This document shows, in pieces, positions 52,293-60,918 of a stretch of 64,000 nucleotides of DNA; position 1 is the first letter of the stretch; each line of letters opens with the position of its first letter. Both the position numbers and the translations under genes were made by a program. This stretch comes from JACKCD01 sp041390905. Lineage in GTDB: Bacteria; Chloroflexota; Anaerolineae; Promineifilales; Promineifilaceae. The notes beneath the pieces were generated by a model that saw only the letters and a program-made list of their open reading frames with translations, did not search any database and had not been told where the DNA came from. Location: assembly GCA_041390905.1 (NCBI GenBank), contig JAWKPA010000013.1, positions 1,116,001-1,180,000 on the forward strand, read 5' to 3'.

Positions 52293-53522
52293 TTATTGCT
52301 CATATTCATAGTGCGCCATTATTTGCAACGTGTGCTGCGCCATCGTGGGAACCGGCTGGATGCCAGCCCGCAGTTGCGCCAGTTGCGCCGGGTTTTGCTG
52401 GAGCGTTTGCAGGGTTTGGGCCAAGGCTTGCGTGTCACCGGGGGGCAGCAACAGGCCATCTTGCCCGTGGCGAATGCGCTCGGCCATTGCGCCCAGGTTG
52501 AAGGCGATGACGGGAACACCGGCGGCAAAGGCTTCGGAGATAACAAGACAGAAGGTTTCGTACCAGATGGAAGGCACAACCAACAGGTCTAGCTGGTGGA
52601 GCATCTCCCAAATGGCGTCGCGGTTGAGTTTGCCGCGAAAGTGGACGCTGGGGGTTGCCAATTGCTGCAGCCGGGCGGTATAGACGGGGTCAAACTGGGT
52701 GTCACCGGCAATCCACAGCTCGCTGTCGTTGAGCGATTGGTGCGCTTGCACAAGATGATGCACCCCTTTTTGCGGGGAGATGCCACCAATGTAGCCGATA
52801 AGAAACGGCCGTTTTCCCCCCACCTCCTGCCCCTGCCCCCCACACACGGCCGGATAATCCAGCCCATGTGGCACCACCGCCAACCGCTCGGTTGGGACAC
52901 CATGCGCTGCATACCACTGCCCCACAAACGCCGACGGCGCAATCAGGCGGCCGGCAGCAGCCAAAACCAGGCGCAGCCGCCGGTTTCGCGCCGCCAGCGG
53001 CAGGGCAGCGGGCAGGGCAGCCGGCAAAACGGGCGGCAAACCCGCCCGCGCCAGGGCGCAGCGGCCGCAGTTGACAAACAATTGTGGCCCGGCGCAAAGC
53101 TCCTGGGTGGTGTTGGTCAGCAGTTGGGCGTTGGCACACACCCACCAAAAATCGTGCAGGGTAACAACATACGGCACCTGAATCTGGGTAACAAGACTGG
53201 CGGGCAACCCCATCAGGTGCTGAATGTGAACCACATCGGGCTGTTCCTGCTGTAAAACGCGGGCAAAGGCGTGGTGGAGTTGGGGGTGGTGGAAGGTGCT
53301 GGCAAAAACGGCCGTTGGACTCCGCCCGCCAACCCCAACCCTGTATACCCGCACCCCCTCTTCAACCGCTGGCTCCAGCCCGGTGCTGTCTTGCCCGGCC
53401 GGGGCAAAAATCGCCACCGAATGCCCCTGCACAACCTGCTGCTGCGCCAGGCTGCGGGTATAAAGCTCAGTGCCGCCCACTTTTTCGGGCAGGTATTGGT
53501 GCAACAGGTGAAGAATTCGCAT
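52293..53522 (-). CDS. Glycosyltransferase family 4
   Basis: A 409-residue GT-B glycosyltransferase. RILHLLHQYLPEKVGGTELYT is the N-terminal acceptor domain with the GGxE loop, and PYVVTLHDFWW precedes the linker. The C-terminal donor domain has GYIGGISPQKGVHHLVQA, VVPSIWYETFCLVISEAFAAGVPVIA with the E-x7-E motif, and GLLLPPGDTQAL. A Cys cluster (CAGPQLFVNCGRCAL) in the middle is an extra. With the next gene it forms a pair probably acting on extracellular or lipid-linked glycans. Confidence 0.92.
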   Translation of the reverse strand: MRILHLLHQYLPEKVGGTELYTRSLAQQQVVQGHSVAIFAPAGQDSTGLEPAVEEGVRVYRVGVGGRSPTAVFASTFHHPQLHHAFARVLQQEQPDVVHIQHLMGLPASLVTQIQVPYVVTLHDFWWVCANAQLLTNTTQELCAGPQLFVNCGRCALARAGLPPVLPAALPAALPLAARNRRLRLVLAAAGRLIAPSAFVGQWYAAHGVPTERLAVVPHGLDYPAVCGGQGQEVGGKRPFLIGYIGGISPQKGVHHLVQAHQSLNDSELWIAGDTQFDPVYTARLQQLATPSVHFRGKLNRDAIWEMLHQLDLLVVPSIWYETFCLVISEAFAAGVPVIAFNLGAMAERIRHGQDGLLLPPGDTQALAQTLQTLQQNPAQLAQLRAGIQPVPTMAQHTLQIMAHYEYEQ

Positions 53523-53601
53523 CGAAACAAAATTTAAATCAAAGATTTCGCAGATTTCACAGATTTGTCCGTGTTCTTCCGCGTCCCATTTTTAAAGGCA
53601 G

Positions 53602-54864
53602 TTACCCAGCGTATGCTTGCATAACGAGTTCGTAATTTGCAGCCACTTGCTGGCTGACCTGCTGCCAACTGTATTGGGTTTGGGTTTTATAACGGCCGTT
53701 TTCCCCCAACACCCGCCGTTTTGTTTCATCCTGGAGCAGTTCCCGAACGGCCGTTGCCAGCCCCGCCACATCACCAAATTCCACCAGCAAGCCATTGTGC
53801 TGATCATCAATCACGCCAGGAATGCCGCCCGCCCGTGCGCCAATCACCGGTTTGCCATACGCCCATGCCTCCAGCAGCACAATGCCAAACGAATCGGTGC
53901 GGGAGGGCAGAAGCAGCATTTCGGCGTGGCGCAGCAGGGCGTGTTTTTCCGCCTCGCTCACAATGCCCAATGGGCGGATGACGGCTTGTTCGGTGGGGGA
54001 TAAACGGCCGTAAAATCGTTCAAACTCCGCTGCCACCTGCCCCGCCAGCACCAGCGTGACCGGGTTGCCCTGCTGCCGCACTGCCAGCACCACCTGAGCC
54101 GCATGAATCGCTCCTTTTTCATAGCTGTTGCGGCCAACAAAAAGGACAAAGGGGGTGGTAAGGCCGTGTTTTTGCTGCAACGTGGCAAAGCTGGCTGGCT
54201 GCGGCAACGGATCAAGCCCGCTGCCAACGGTTGCCACCCGCTTCATTGTGATGCCATGCGCCTGCAATCCCTCTTGCTCCACCGCCGTCAGCGTAAACAC
54301 CACGTCCGCCTCAGCCAGCAGCCGCCGCTGGTGATCCATTGTCGAGTTAAGTGCCACGCGGTCGTTGGTGGCGGAACCCAAATGGGCGAAGGGGGTGGCG
54401 GCAAAGGGTATCTGCTGCTGCCTGGCCCACTGCCACCCCGCCAACAGCGGATATTCCCAGGAAATGTTAAAGCCGTGTACCAGGTCAACCGTGCCGACCA
54501 TTTGCTCAAGCAGGCTGGGCAGCTTTTGGATGGGGGGGATGGCGCGGGCGAGGTGGCGCAAAACGGCCGTTTTTTCCCCCGGCAGCAGCGACAGCAGCAC
54601 CATCATCTTGCGCCACGCCAGCAGCGTGGGCAGCCCGCCCGGCAGTCTGCGAATGGGGCAGCGCATAACTCGCAACCCCTCATCCACCTCCTCGGTAATA
54701 CGACTACCGCACCCTTGCCACAGTTCACGCTCGCTTTGCGCCGCGCTGGTCAACACCGTCACCGTATGGCCGCGCTGCACCAACGCCAAAGCCAACGAAC
54801 GTACATACCGTTCGCCCCCGCCGGGGAAGGGGGGGAAGGCAGGGGTGAGAAACAGGAGGTGCAT
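53602..54864 (-). CDS. Glycosyltransferase family 4
   Basis: A 420-residue GT-B enzyme. FLTPAFPPFPGGGERYVRSLA starts the acceptor domain; VLFVGRNSYEKGAIHAAQVV and LLLPSRTDSFGIVLLEAWAYGKPVIGARAGGIPGVIDDQHNGLLVEFGD form the donor domain with the E-x7-E motif. ATG 54864 is used; the ATG ten codons before is inside the family D repeat. It lies 80 bases upstream of the other GT4 on the same strand, with a decayed repeat between them. Confidence 0.92.
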   Translation of the reverse strand: MHLLFLTPAFPPFPGGGERYVRSLALALVQRGHTVTVLTSAAQSERELWQGCGSRITEEVDEGLRVMRCPIRRLPGGLPTLLAWRKMMVLLSLLPGEKTAVLRHLARAIPPIQKLPSLLEQMVGTVDLVHGFNISWEYPLLAGWQWARQQQIPFAATPFAHLGSATNDRVALNSTMDHQRRLLAEADVVFTLTAVEQEGLQAHGITMKRVATVGSGLDPLPQPASFATLQQKHGLTTPFVLFVGRNSYEKGAIHAAQVVLAVRQQGNPVTLVLAGQVAAEFERFYGRLSPTEQAVIRPLGIVSEAEKHALLRHAEMLLLPSRTDSFGIVLLEAWAYGKPVIGARAGGIPGVIDDQHNGLLVEFGDVAGLATAVRELLQDETKRRVLGENGRYKTQTQYSWQQVSQQVAANYELVMQAYAG

Positions 54865-54870
54865 GTAGAG

Positions 54871-54938
54871 AAGGTAACAAGTAGCAGGTAGCAAGTGGCA
54901 AGTCAGTTACCTGCCACTTGTTACTTGCTACTTGCTAC
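54871..54938. repeat. Family D inverted repeat (GTAACAAGTAGCAGGTAGCAAG type)
   Basis: AGGTAACAAGTAGCAGGTAG and CAAGTGGCAAGT pair with ACTTGTTACTTGCTACTTGC-like sequence in the right arm. It lies between the GT4 gene and the cyclase gene. Confidence 0.75.
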
Positions 54939-56602
54939 GCCTTAAAGGCCACGAACCGCCCCCAGCAGGAGGCCAGTTCCATTCCTTTTTGAATGAAGCA
55001 GCCGAGGAAATAACGGCCGTTTTCCAGCCCCGCAATCTCCTTCCCCAAATTCTCCGCGTGGACAATCCCCTTCGGGAACAAATTCAGGTGCATATCCTGA
55101 TAATATTTGTCCAGCGGATACATCTCATCCCAATCCTTGCCATACGTCTCCACCAGCTTCCGGTTCGCCTCGGCAAACGTCTTCGGGTGCCAAATCCGCT
55201 GAATCGTATTCATCGGATGCTCCATCGCCACGCAGTCCACCCCCAGCCATTTGATATTGCGCTTAATGCACCAGTCGCCAAAATCCGGCGACGGCCCTGG
55301 ATGTTTGATCATATAGCGAAATTCATCCGAATCAGGGCTATTCCAGCCATACTGATACCAGCCCGTTTTCACAATCAAAATGTCGCCATCCTGCACATCC
55401 ACCACGCTCTCAATCATTTCCGGCGTATAAACGCTGGAATTGCTAACCAGCCCGGAGATGTCTGCCACGACCCCCACCCCAACCCAGTAATCCAAAGGGG
55501 TTTGGCCGATGGTACGGCCGGCGGCCCAAAAATGCTTTTCCCCGTCCATGTGGCTGGCTAAATGGAAACTGGCGCGGCAGTGGGCATTGTTACGCCCCAG
55601 ACCAAAATTCTGCCCCCCCACCCGCTTCGTATATTTGATACTTAGCGGCTCATAGTTGGCCCACTGCGGCGTTTGCACGCTAAACGGCAGCGTCATATCT
55701 GCCATTTCTATCTCCCCCATCGCCGCCAAAAATGCCGACTCATCCATGCCATTGGGGGCTTGCAACGCCACCACCCGGCTCCACGCCGACTCCACCTCCA
55801 TAAACGGCACCGGCATCACCATCACCCACGCCCGCTGGTTGTTGAGTTCGGCAATTTGCCCGCCCAGTCCCTCAGCCAGCAGCAGCCCCGACTTCGGCAT
55901 CGTGATATGGGTCAGCGCGTGGTACTCCTCCGGCGGGAACATCTCATCCCACGTTCTGCCGTGCGTTTCACGCAGCTTCGCCTCCGCCTTCTCAAATTCA
56001 CGGGCGTGCATATAGCGGATGCTGGTATTCATCGGATGCTCGGCGCAGCCACAGTCCACGGCAATCAGCTTCAACTTCATCTCCAGCGCCCACGGGAAAA
56101 ACTCTGGCGATGGCCCTGGATGGCGCACATAGTAGCCAAACTCCTTGCTCTCAATCCCCGCCTGCGCCGTGGGGTTGGGCGTGTCGGGCAAGTCAAAGGT
56201 GTGGCGGTGGTAGCCGGTGTTGATGATGAGAATGTCGCCTTCCTTGACCTCGGCTCGCGCCATAATCATTTCTGGCGTGTAGAGGCTGTAGTCCGACACC
56301 GCATCGGAAATATCCACCACCACCCCCTCGCCGCACAAATCGGTGAGGGGAATGTCGGCAATGGCGCGTGCGCCGGAGTGGAAGGCGCGTGGCCCCACGA
56401 GGTGGGTGCCGGTGTTGTTGCTCCACTCAATCAACTGCCCGTTGGCTCCCTGCCCCCCGCCCCACGAACCGGTGACGCGCTTGAAAAAGTGAACCTGTAG
56501 CGGCATTTCGCCCGGCCACGGCGGAGTGAAAATGCTCAACGCCTGGGTCAGGTCATACCATTTGGCCTCTGTCAGTAATTGCAAAACCTCATTTTCTTTC
56601 AT
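54935..56602 (-). CDS. Fused tandem cyclase-family protein, first domain metal site lost
   Basis: A 555-residue protein with two cyclase/kynurenine-formamidase-like domains (~1-285 and ~290-555); the family is normally a single ~220-290-residue domain. Domain 2 keeps the metal motif as HLASHMDGEKHF. In domain 1 the same site reads NTGTHLVGPRAF near residues 63-74: two His and the Asp are replaced (Asn63, Val69, Ala73) and only one His remains, so this half probably no longer binds metal. Both halves contain YTPEMI, GDILI, HPGPSP and HPMN blocks. Known relatives hydrolyse N-formylkynurenine or isatin. The decayed toxin-antitoxin pair is divergent. Confidence 0.88.
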   Translation of the reverse strand: MKENEVLQLLTEAKWYDLTQALSIFTPPWPGEMPLQVHFFKRVTGSWGGGQGANGQLIEWSNNTGTHLVGPRAFHSGARAIADIPLTDLCGEGVVVDISDAVSDYSLYTPEMIMARAEVKEGDILIINTGYHRHTFDLPDTPNPTAQAGIESKEFGYYVRHPGPSPEFFPWALEMKLKLIAVDCGCAEHPMNTSIRYMHAREFEKAEAKLRETHGRTWDEMFPPEEYHALTHITMPKSGLLLAEGLGGQIAELNNQRAWVMVMPVPFMEVESAWSRVVALQAPNGMDESAFLAAMGEIEMADMTLPFSVQTPQWANYEPLSIKYTKRVGGQNFGLGRNNAHCRASFHLASHMDGEKHFWAAGRTIGQTPLDYWVGVGVVADISGLVSNSSVYTPEMIESVVDVQDGDILIVKTGWYQYGWNSPDSDEFRYMIKHPGPSPDFGDWCIKRNIKWLGVDCVAMEHPMNTIQRIWHPKTFAEANRKLVETYGKDWDEMYPLDKYYQDMHLNLFPKGIVHAENLGKEIAGLENGRYFLGCFIQKGMELASCWGRFVAFKA

Positions 56603-56640
56603 TTTCCGTCTCTCTTTGGAATATAAATATGATATACTGA

Positions 56641-56664
56641 CGTGTACACGGGGACGTGTACACG
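56641..56664. promoter_or_regulatory. Two CGTGTACACG palindromes, likely operator
   Basis: The perfect 10-base palindrome CGTGTACACG occurs at 56641-56650 and 56655-56664, 14 bases apart, just after a TATACT (-10-like, 56633) and before the toxin-like reading frame. Spaced identical palindromes at a toxin-antitoxin promoter are typical of autoregulation. The site also lies 40-60 bases upstream of the divergent cyclase gene. Confidence 0.6.
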
Positions 56665-56682
56665 GAATTACAGGTGATTAAA

Positions 56683-56941
56683 GTGCAAGATTCAGAGAGC
56701 TTTGACATTGAGCAATTGCGCTTAGATATTTTGGCAGGCCGACGGTCGTTGCGTATTACAACACATGCACAAGTCGAGGCTTTTGAGGATGGGTCATTAT
56801 TATCCCATCTCCGCTACACACTTGAAAAGGGTGAAGTCATCGAAAGCTATCCAGAAGATAGAAGGTGTAATTATTACGGCGTGTATTCCAGATAAACGCA
56901 TGTGGACTTTGAATAAACGTCGTCGGATCCGCAAAAAATAA
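56683..56941 (+). pseudogene. Decayed DUF4258-type toxin gene
   Basis: GTG 56683, with AGGTGA 6 bases ahead, opens a frame encoding a DUF4258-like start (SFDIEQLRLDILAGRRSLRI, THAQVEAFEDG, EKGEVIESYPEDR). It then stops at 56895. In the +1 frame from 56861 the typical family C-terminus continues, EGVIITACIPDKRMWTLNKR, and ends at 56939-56941 with TAATG overlapping the next gene. The central segment of the family (the part with the conserved Cys and Val-His-Val strand, about 20-25 residues) is missing. So an internal deletion that also shifted the frame has destroyed the gene. DUF4258 proteins pair with YgiT-type antitoxins, which fits the neighbour. Confidence 0.7.
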
Positions 56942-57213
56942 TGGCTATTTGTTCCATTTGCTCATATGAATTTGAATCCTCGGACAATGCCTTTGCAACA
57001 CAGGTTTATCGCCGCAATGGTATTATTGTGACAGTAACGGGTATTCCCGCAACGGCCGTTTGTCCACGTTGTGGCAACGCAATTCTTGAGTGGCAAGTCG
57101 CTCAACAAGTAGAAACGTTAATTCTTCCACTCTTTCAATGGGAGGACACATATACATTGCCTAAACCCATTGTCACTATCACTTTCCCTGAACACGCTCC
57201 CCTTGCCATTTAG
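56941..57213 (+). CDS. YgiT-type zinc finger protein (MqsA-like antitoxin)
   Basis: A 90-residue protein with two CxxC pairs: CSIC near residue 4 and CPRCGNAIL near 42, separated by a beta-rich segment. This is the zinc finger of the YgiT/MqsA type. No helix-turn-helix domain follows, unlike full MqsA. Its ATG overlaps the reconstructed toxin stop by one base (TAATG). The stop overlaps the convergent YciI gene end by 4 bases. Probably an antitoxin left without an active toxin. Confidence 0.8.
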   Translation: MAICSICSYEFESSDNAFATQVYRRNGIIVTVTGIPATAVCPRCGNAILEWQVAQQVETLILPLFQWEDTYTLPKPIVTITFPEHAPLAI

Positions 57214-57506
57214 GCAGTCGTCGCATAAGCAGTACCAATCACCACCGTCCAGGCGCGTACTTCCCACTGTTGAACAAGCCCGTTCAACACATAAGGGTCG
57301 TTCTGGGCAAATGCTTCAACCACAGCTTTATCTGCTGCCTGAAAAACCAGCAGTGCCGAATCAGGCGGGTCGCTAAAGGCACCACCCAACACCAGTTCCC
57401 CCCGTTCCTGGGCGGCCTGGGTATATTGGAGGTGGTTGGCGCGATATAACGGCCGTTTTTCCATATAATCCTCCACCACCCAATAAAACAACGCATAATA
57501 GTTCAT
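57210..57506 (-). CDS. YciI-like protein
   Basis: A 98-residue ferredoxin-like fold protein. MNYYALFYWVVEDYMEKRP, HLQYTQAAQERGELVLGGAFSDPPD and AVVEAFAQNDPYVLNGLV match YciI family proteins, with a His and Asp in the usual cleft. The biochemical role is generally unknown; relatives act as dehydrochlorinases or lactone isomerases. The start is 3 bases after the stop of the cyclase gene upstream, so the two are almost certainly co-translated. Confidence 0.85.
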   Translation of the reverse strand: MNYYALFYWVVEDYMEKRPLYRANHLQYTQAAQERGELVLGGAFSDPPDSALLVFQAADKAVVEAFAQNDPYVLNGLVQQWEVRAWTVVIGTAYATTA

Positions 57507-57509
57507 AAA

Positions 57510-58385
57510 TTAGTAAGTCCGCCCACGGCCACCCAAACGCTCCACATGCACCGGGTCATAACAATCCCCATATTTTGTCTTGGGCATCGCCGCCTTTTTC
57601 GCCATCAATTCCTCATACTCCGCATCATCCACCATGGCCACAATCCGCGCAATCGAAGCCTCACCATCCACAAAACGCCAGGGGAAGCACCCCACCTGCA
57701 CCCGCCGGTTACACAGCAGGTCAATGTCGCCCCCTACACACTCGGCATGGATAATCCCCTTGTGGAACATCCACAGGTGCATCATCTGGTACATATCCTT
57801 GGTGAAATAATCAGCCAGAGGCTTGCCATACTTTTCCCGGAAATACGCATCGGCATCCTCCGCCTGAGCCGGCATCCAGTCGCGGATTTTGGTGTTCATC
57901 GGGTGATCGGCACTGCCACAATCCACCCCAATCCACTTAATCTTTTTCTCCTCGCACCAGCGGGCAAAGCGGGCATCGGGGCCGGGGTGCATCACCATAT
58001 AGCGCACTTCGTTGCCATACGGCTGATCCCAGCCAAAGTGATGATAGCCGGTGTGGATGATGAGAATGTCACCCTCCCGCACCTCCACCCGTTCCTCAAT
58101 CATCTCTGGCGTGTACACATCATAATCGCCACAGCAATCGCTCAAATCCACAATCGCCGCCTCGCCGCACAAAAAGTCAAAATCGAGCGAGGCAATATCC
58201 TTGCCCGGCGTGTAAAAATGAATCTCGCCGTCCAAATGCGTACCAACGTGGTTAGAATGGGTGACAACCTGACCATTGGCACCATTGGGTGCCAGCCGTT
58301 TAAAATATTTTACTTGCAACGGTTCATAAGTCGGCCACGGCGGTGTGCCAATGCCGAGGGGAATAGTAAGATCGATAAATTTCAT
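57510..58385 (-). CDS. Cyclase family protein (kynurenine formamidase-like)
   Basis: A 291-residue single-domain cyclase-family metal hydrolase. The metal motif HVGTHLDGEIHF is complete, with YTPEMIEERVEV, GDILIIHTGYHHFGW, HPGPDARF, GVDCGSADHPMN and KGIIHAECVGGDI following. GGAG precedes ATG 58385. It is closely related to both halves of the tandem gene at 54935, probably by duplication. Known family reactions are hydrolysis of N-formylkynurenine or isatin-like amides. Confidence 0.9.
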   Translation of the reverse strand: MKFIDLTIPLGIGTPPWPTYEPLQVKYFKRLAPNGANGQVVTHSNHVGTHLDGEIHFYTPGKDIASLDFDFLCGEAAIVDLSDCCGDYDVYTPEMIEERVEVREGDILIIHTGYHHFGWDQPYGNEVRYMVMHPGPDARFARWCEEKKIKWIGVDCGSADHPMNTKIRDWMPAQAEDADAYFREKYGKPLADYFTKDMYQMMHLWMFHKGIIHAECVGGDIDLLCNRRVQVGCFPWRFVDGEASIARIVAMVDDAEYEELMAKKAAMPKTKYGDCYDPVHVERLGGRGRTY

Positions 58386-58401
58386 CTGTTCTCCAAGTTT
58401 C

Positions 58402-58546
58402 TAGCGGGTTGTTGAAAAGCAATCATAGAGGTAGAGATGTCTCGGGTTTGGGCAAATCACCATGGATTTCACAGTTTCATCCGCGAAAATCCAGCATGAT
58501 CTGCGCCACCTGGCCATCTATTTCCCAATTCCAACAAGCTGCTAGC
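58402..58546. repeat. Degenerate inverted repeat upstream of the cyclase gene
   Basis: CTAGCGGGTTGTTG near 58402 and CAACAAGCTGCTAG near 58533 form weak outer arms. ATGGATTTCACAGTTTCATC lies between. It fills the 156-base gap to the methyltransferase gene. Confidence 0.5.
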
Positions 58547-59390
58547 TTAATTTGTAATGGACAACCCACTGCATTTTGCGGAAAAGCTCAATATGGCGAA
58601 AAAGGCGCAACAAACCAAGCTTGGGTTCATCGTCATCAAAGTAAGACCAATCATCGAGGAAGGTGATGCCAGGGTGCCATTGCTCCATCTCGTTGCTGCT
58701 TGTCAGGCCAGAGCGAAAGCTGGCATCATCGCCAATGCCGAGATCGCGCTGCATTTTCCTGCGGGTCATGCGACCGCGCCAGCCATGGAGCCAACGGCCG
58801 TTAAACACCTCCGCCACCAGTTCACACCCGGGAAACGCCATTTGCAGCGACAGCACCACCCGCTTGACATCATCGGGCAGCAGGTACATAAATAATCCTT
58901 CGGCCAGAAACAGAAACGGCCGTTTTCCTCCCTCCCGCAGCTCCTGCATCCAATCAATATCCAGCACCGACGCGGCCAACAACCGATACCGCTCATTTTC
59001 CGCCACCAGCGTCCGCTTCACCGCTATCATTTCCGGCAAATCAAGATCGTACAGCACCAACTGCCCATCATCCAGCCGCTGAAAGCGCGTATCCAGCCCA
59101 CAGCCCAAATTAACCACCACCCCATTTGGCTGTCGCTGCAAAAAGTCCCGCACATAGCGGTCAAAACGCCGCGCCCGTTGCGACACGGTAACAGCCAGCA
59201 TCGGCGGCAGCTTTTCCTCCACAATCATGCGGTAGAGCTTGCCTTTCTGATTCGCCAGCATCGGCTTAATCGCCTCGTAGAGCCGCACCGCTTCGGGATC
59301 GTGAATGATGGGAACGGCCGTTTGTGATTCCAACACCCGTGCCGCCAGCGTCAAAAACGCCGTCGCCCCCACATCAGTCAGGTCCATCAT
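58542..59390 (-). CDS. SAM-dependent methyltransferase (leucine carboxyl methyltransferase / Ppm1-like family)
   Basis: A 282-residue class I methyltransferase. VVNLGCGLDTRFQRLD is the SAM-binding loop near residue 90, VLYDLDLPEMIAVKR gives the acidic ribose ligand, and FLAEGLFMYLLPDDVKRVV the post-II region of LCM/PCMT2-type enzymes. Such proteins methylate O or carboxyl groups on small acids or proteins; polyketide O-methyltransferases are close. Its ATG 59390 overlaps the DUF1116 stop (ATGATG), so it is the last gene of that operon. Confidence 0.88.
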   Translation of the reverse strand: MMDLTDVGATAFLTLAARVLESQTAVPIIHDPEAVRLYEAIKPMLANQKGKLYRMIVEEKLPPMLAVTVSQRARRFDRYVRDFLQRQPNGVVVNLGCGLDTRFQRLDDGQLVLYDLDLPEMIAVKRTLVAENERYRLLAASVLDIDWMQELREGGKRPFLFLAEGLFMYLLPDDVKRVVLSLQMAFPGCELVAEVFNGRWLHGWRGRMTRRKMQRDLGIGDDASFRSGLTSSNEMEQWHPGITFLDDWSYFDDDEPKLGLLRLFRHIELFRKMQWVVHYKLS

Positions 59391-60634
59391 GTAAAATATC
59401 TCTCAGCAAACGCCACCAGCGCATCCTCAAACACGTTCATCGGCGGCAGCACCAGCCCGGCACCTACTTGCCCTACACCCGCATCTTTGTGGGCAATGCC
59501 GGTGTTGATTTGCGGACGGATACCCAGTTCAACCACCTTGCGAATGTCTACGCCGGTGGGCGTGCCGCGAAAACCGAGGGCGGGGATGGTAAAGGCGGTG
59601 TGTTCGGTGGTGGTGATTTCGTACATCTCCATCGTCGTGTTAATCGCCAATTCCGGCGTGCCGCTGATGAAGGTAACAATGGCAGGGGCGGCGGCCATGG
59701 CAAACGCCCCAATCCCGGCCGTCTCCGTAATCGTCGAATCCCCAATATCCCCACTCGCGTCGGCCGCCGTGAAGCCAGGGAAGTAGAGGCCATCGGGCTG
59801 ACCCACCGGTCCCGTAAACCACTGGTCGCCCAGGCCGCTGACGCGAATGCCGAGGTCGGTGCCGTTTCGCGCCATGACGGTCATCACGGTGCTGCCTTCC
59901 ACCCCATGCCCCGCGTCACACATCGCCTTGCACGCCGCCATGACGGGGTTGAGCACGCTGAGGGCGTTGTCGCCCAAAAATTGCAGAATGCGGGCTTTTG
60001 TGTCGTCGTCGGCGCTGCATTTGGCAATGTGGGGGGCGAGTTTGGTGGTGTAGATGATGGAGCCAGCCTTGTTGCGGTTGTGGCCTTCGTCCCCCATGTG
60101 GAGCGATTCAGCCAGCAGGGCGCGGATGTCCAGCCCGTCGTCGGTCATGGCTAAGGCTTCGGCCAAAACCGGTCCCATCACCTCGTTCATCCAGCGCAGC
60201 TTTGCCAGCACCTCGTCGCTGTAGGCACCATAACGCAGCACTTTGCCGTACCCTTCGTTGAGATTAGAGAAGGTTTTGTTGCCGTGGGTGATGTTCTCCA
60301 CCACATAGACTTTCATGGAGGCGGACGTGACCCCGGCCATGGGGCCAACGGCCGCATGTTGGTGGCATGGTTCCAGCTCTATTTGCCCCGACGTAACCAG
60401 CTTTTCGGCACTCTCCCAGTCAGTTGCCAGCCCTTCAAAAATCAGCGCCCCGACGATGGCGCCGCGCATGGGGCCGGAAGCGCGTTCCCAGGTGATGGGT
60501 GGCCCGGCGTGGAGCAGCAGATTGTCGCGCATGCCGGGAATCACGTCGTGGGCGGTGGCGACGGTTTTTAAGATGGGTCGCGCAGCCATTATGCGGGAAA
60601 CGGCCGTTTGGTTGGCCTGGTCAATGTTTATCAT
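59387..60634 (-). CDS. DUF1116 protein (YlbE/AllG-like, oxamate carbamoyltransferase subunit homologue)
   Basis: A 415-residue protein of the DUF1116 family. INIDQANQTAVSRIMAARP, GPPITWERASGPMRGAIVGAL, LEPCHQHAAVGPMAGVTSASM, ESLHMGDEGHNRNKAGS and FTGPVGQPDGLYFPGFT are the conserved blocks. In E. coli the homologue AllG (YlbE), together with AllF (FdrA) and AllH (YlbF), forms oxamate carbamoyltransferase of allantoin catabolism. FdrA is in the same operon; no AllH (DUF2877) or AllK (carbamate kinase) is in the window. The start overlaps the hicB-like stop by 14 bases. Confidence 0.9.
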   Translation of the reverse strand: MINIDQANQTAVSRIMAARPILKTVATAHDVIPGMRDNLLLHAGPPITWERASGPMRGAIVGALIFEGLATDWESAEKLVTSGQIELEPCHQHAAVGPMAGVTSASMKVYVVENITHGNKTFSNLNEGYGKVLRYGAYSDEVLAKLRWMNEVMGPVLAEALAMTDDGLDIRALLAESLHMGDEGHNRNKAGSIIYTTKLAPHIAKCSADDDTKARILQFLGDNALSVLNPVMAACKAMCDAGHGVEGSTVMTVMARNGTDLGIRVSGLGDQWFTGPVGQPDGLYFPGFTAADASGDIGDSTITETAGIGAFAMAAAPAIVTFISGTPELAINTTMEMYEITTTEHTAFTIPALGFRGTPTGVDIRKVVELGIRPQINTGIAHKDAGVGQVGAGLVLPPMNVFEDALVAFAERYFT

Positions 60635-60833
60635 GAAATATCTCCTGTTGTGTTTCCAGTGTCAAAGGCAAACCCCGTTCGGCCCGAACTTCCAGGCAAA
60701 GCTGGATAGCCTCTTCAACATTTATCACCGCTTCCTCTTTCGTTTCACCCTGACTAACACACCCTGGAATGGCCGGACATTCAGCAATCCAAACGCCATC
60801 CTCATCACGATCTATGGTAATCATAAATTTCAT
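60621..60833 (-). CDS. HicB-family antitoxin-like protein
   Basis: A 70-residue protein with the HicB signature: MITIDRDEDGVWIAECPAIP, GCVSQGETKEEAVINVEEAI. HicB usually pairs with the small RNase HicA; no HicA ORF is upstream or downstream. Its ATG overlaps the stop of the 28-residue ORF upstream (ATGA), and its stop overlaps DUF1116. Degraded-RNase-H-like HicB proteins may also act alone. Translational coupling on both sides places it inside the catabolic operon. Confidence 0.82.
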   Translation of the reverse strand: MKFMITIDRDEDGVWIAECPAIPGCVSQGETKEEAVINVEEAIQLCLEVRAERGLPLTLETQQEIFHDKH

Positions 60834-60916
60834 GGGATATCTCCATCAACATCATTCACAAAGCTGGCAGGCAAAACGGCCGTTTCTGGAAAATCGCGCA
60901 AAATTCGTTTGTCCAT
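60830..60916 (-). CDS. Possible 28-residue ORF linking the RHH and HicB genes
   Basis: ATG 60916 is 2 bases after the RHH stop, and the TGA overlaps the hicB ATG. The peptide (KRILRDFPETAVLPASFVND) has no recognised family. It may be a leader for coupling, or the remnant of a deleted partner. A decamer in its middle provides Thr-Ala-Val. Confidence 0.35.
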   Translation of the reverse strand: MDKRILRDFPETAVLPASFVNDVDGDIP

Positions 60917-60918
60917 TG

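Noticed and set aside
56603..56682. Start of the DUF4258 gene at GTG 56656
   Set aside because: It would lie inside the second operator palindrome with no ribosome-binding site; GTG 56683 has AGGTGA at correct spacing.
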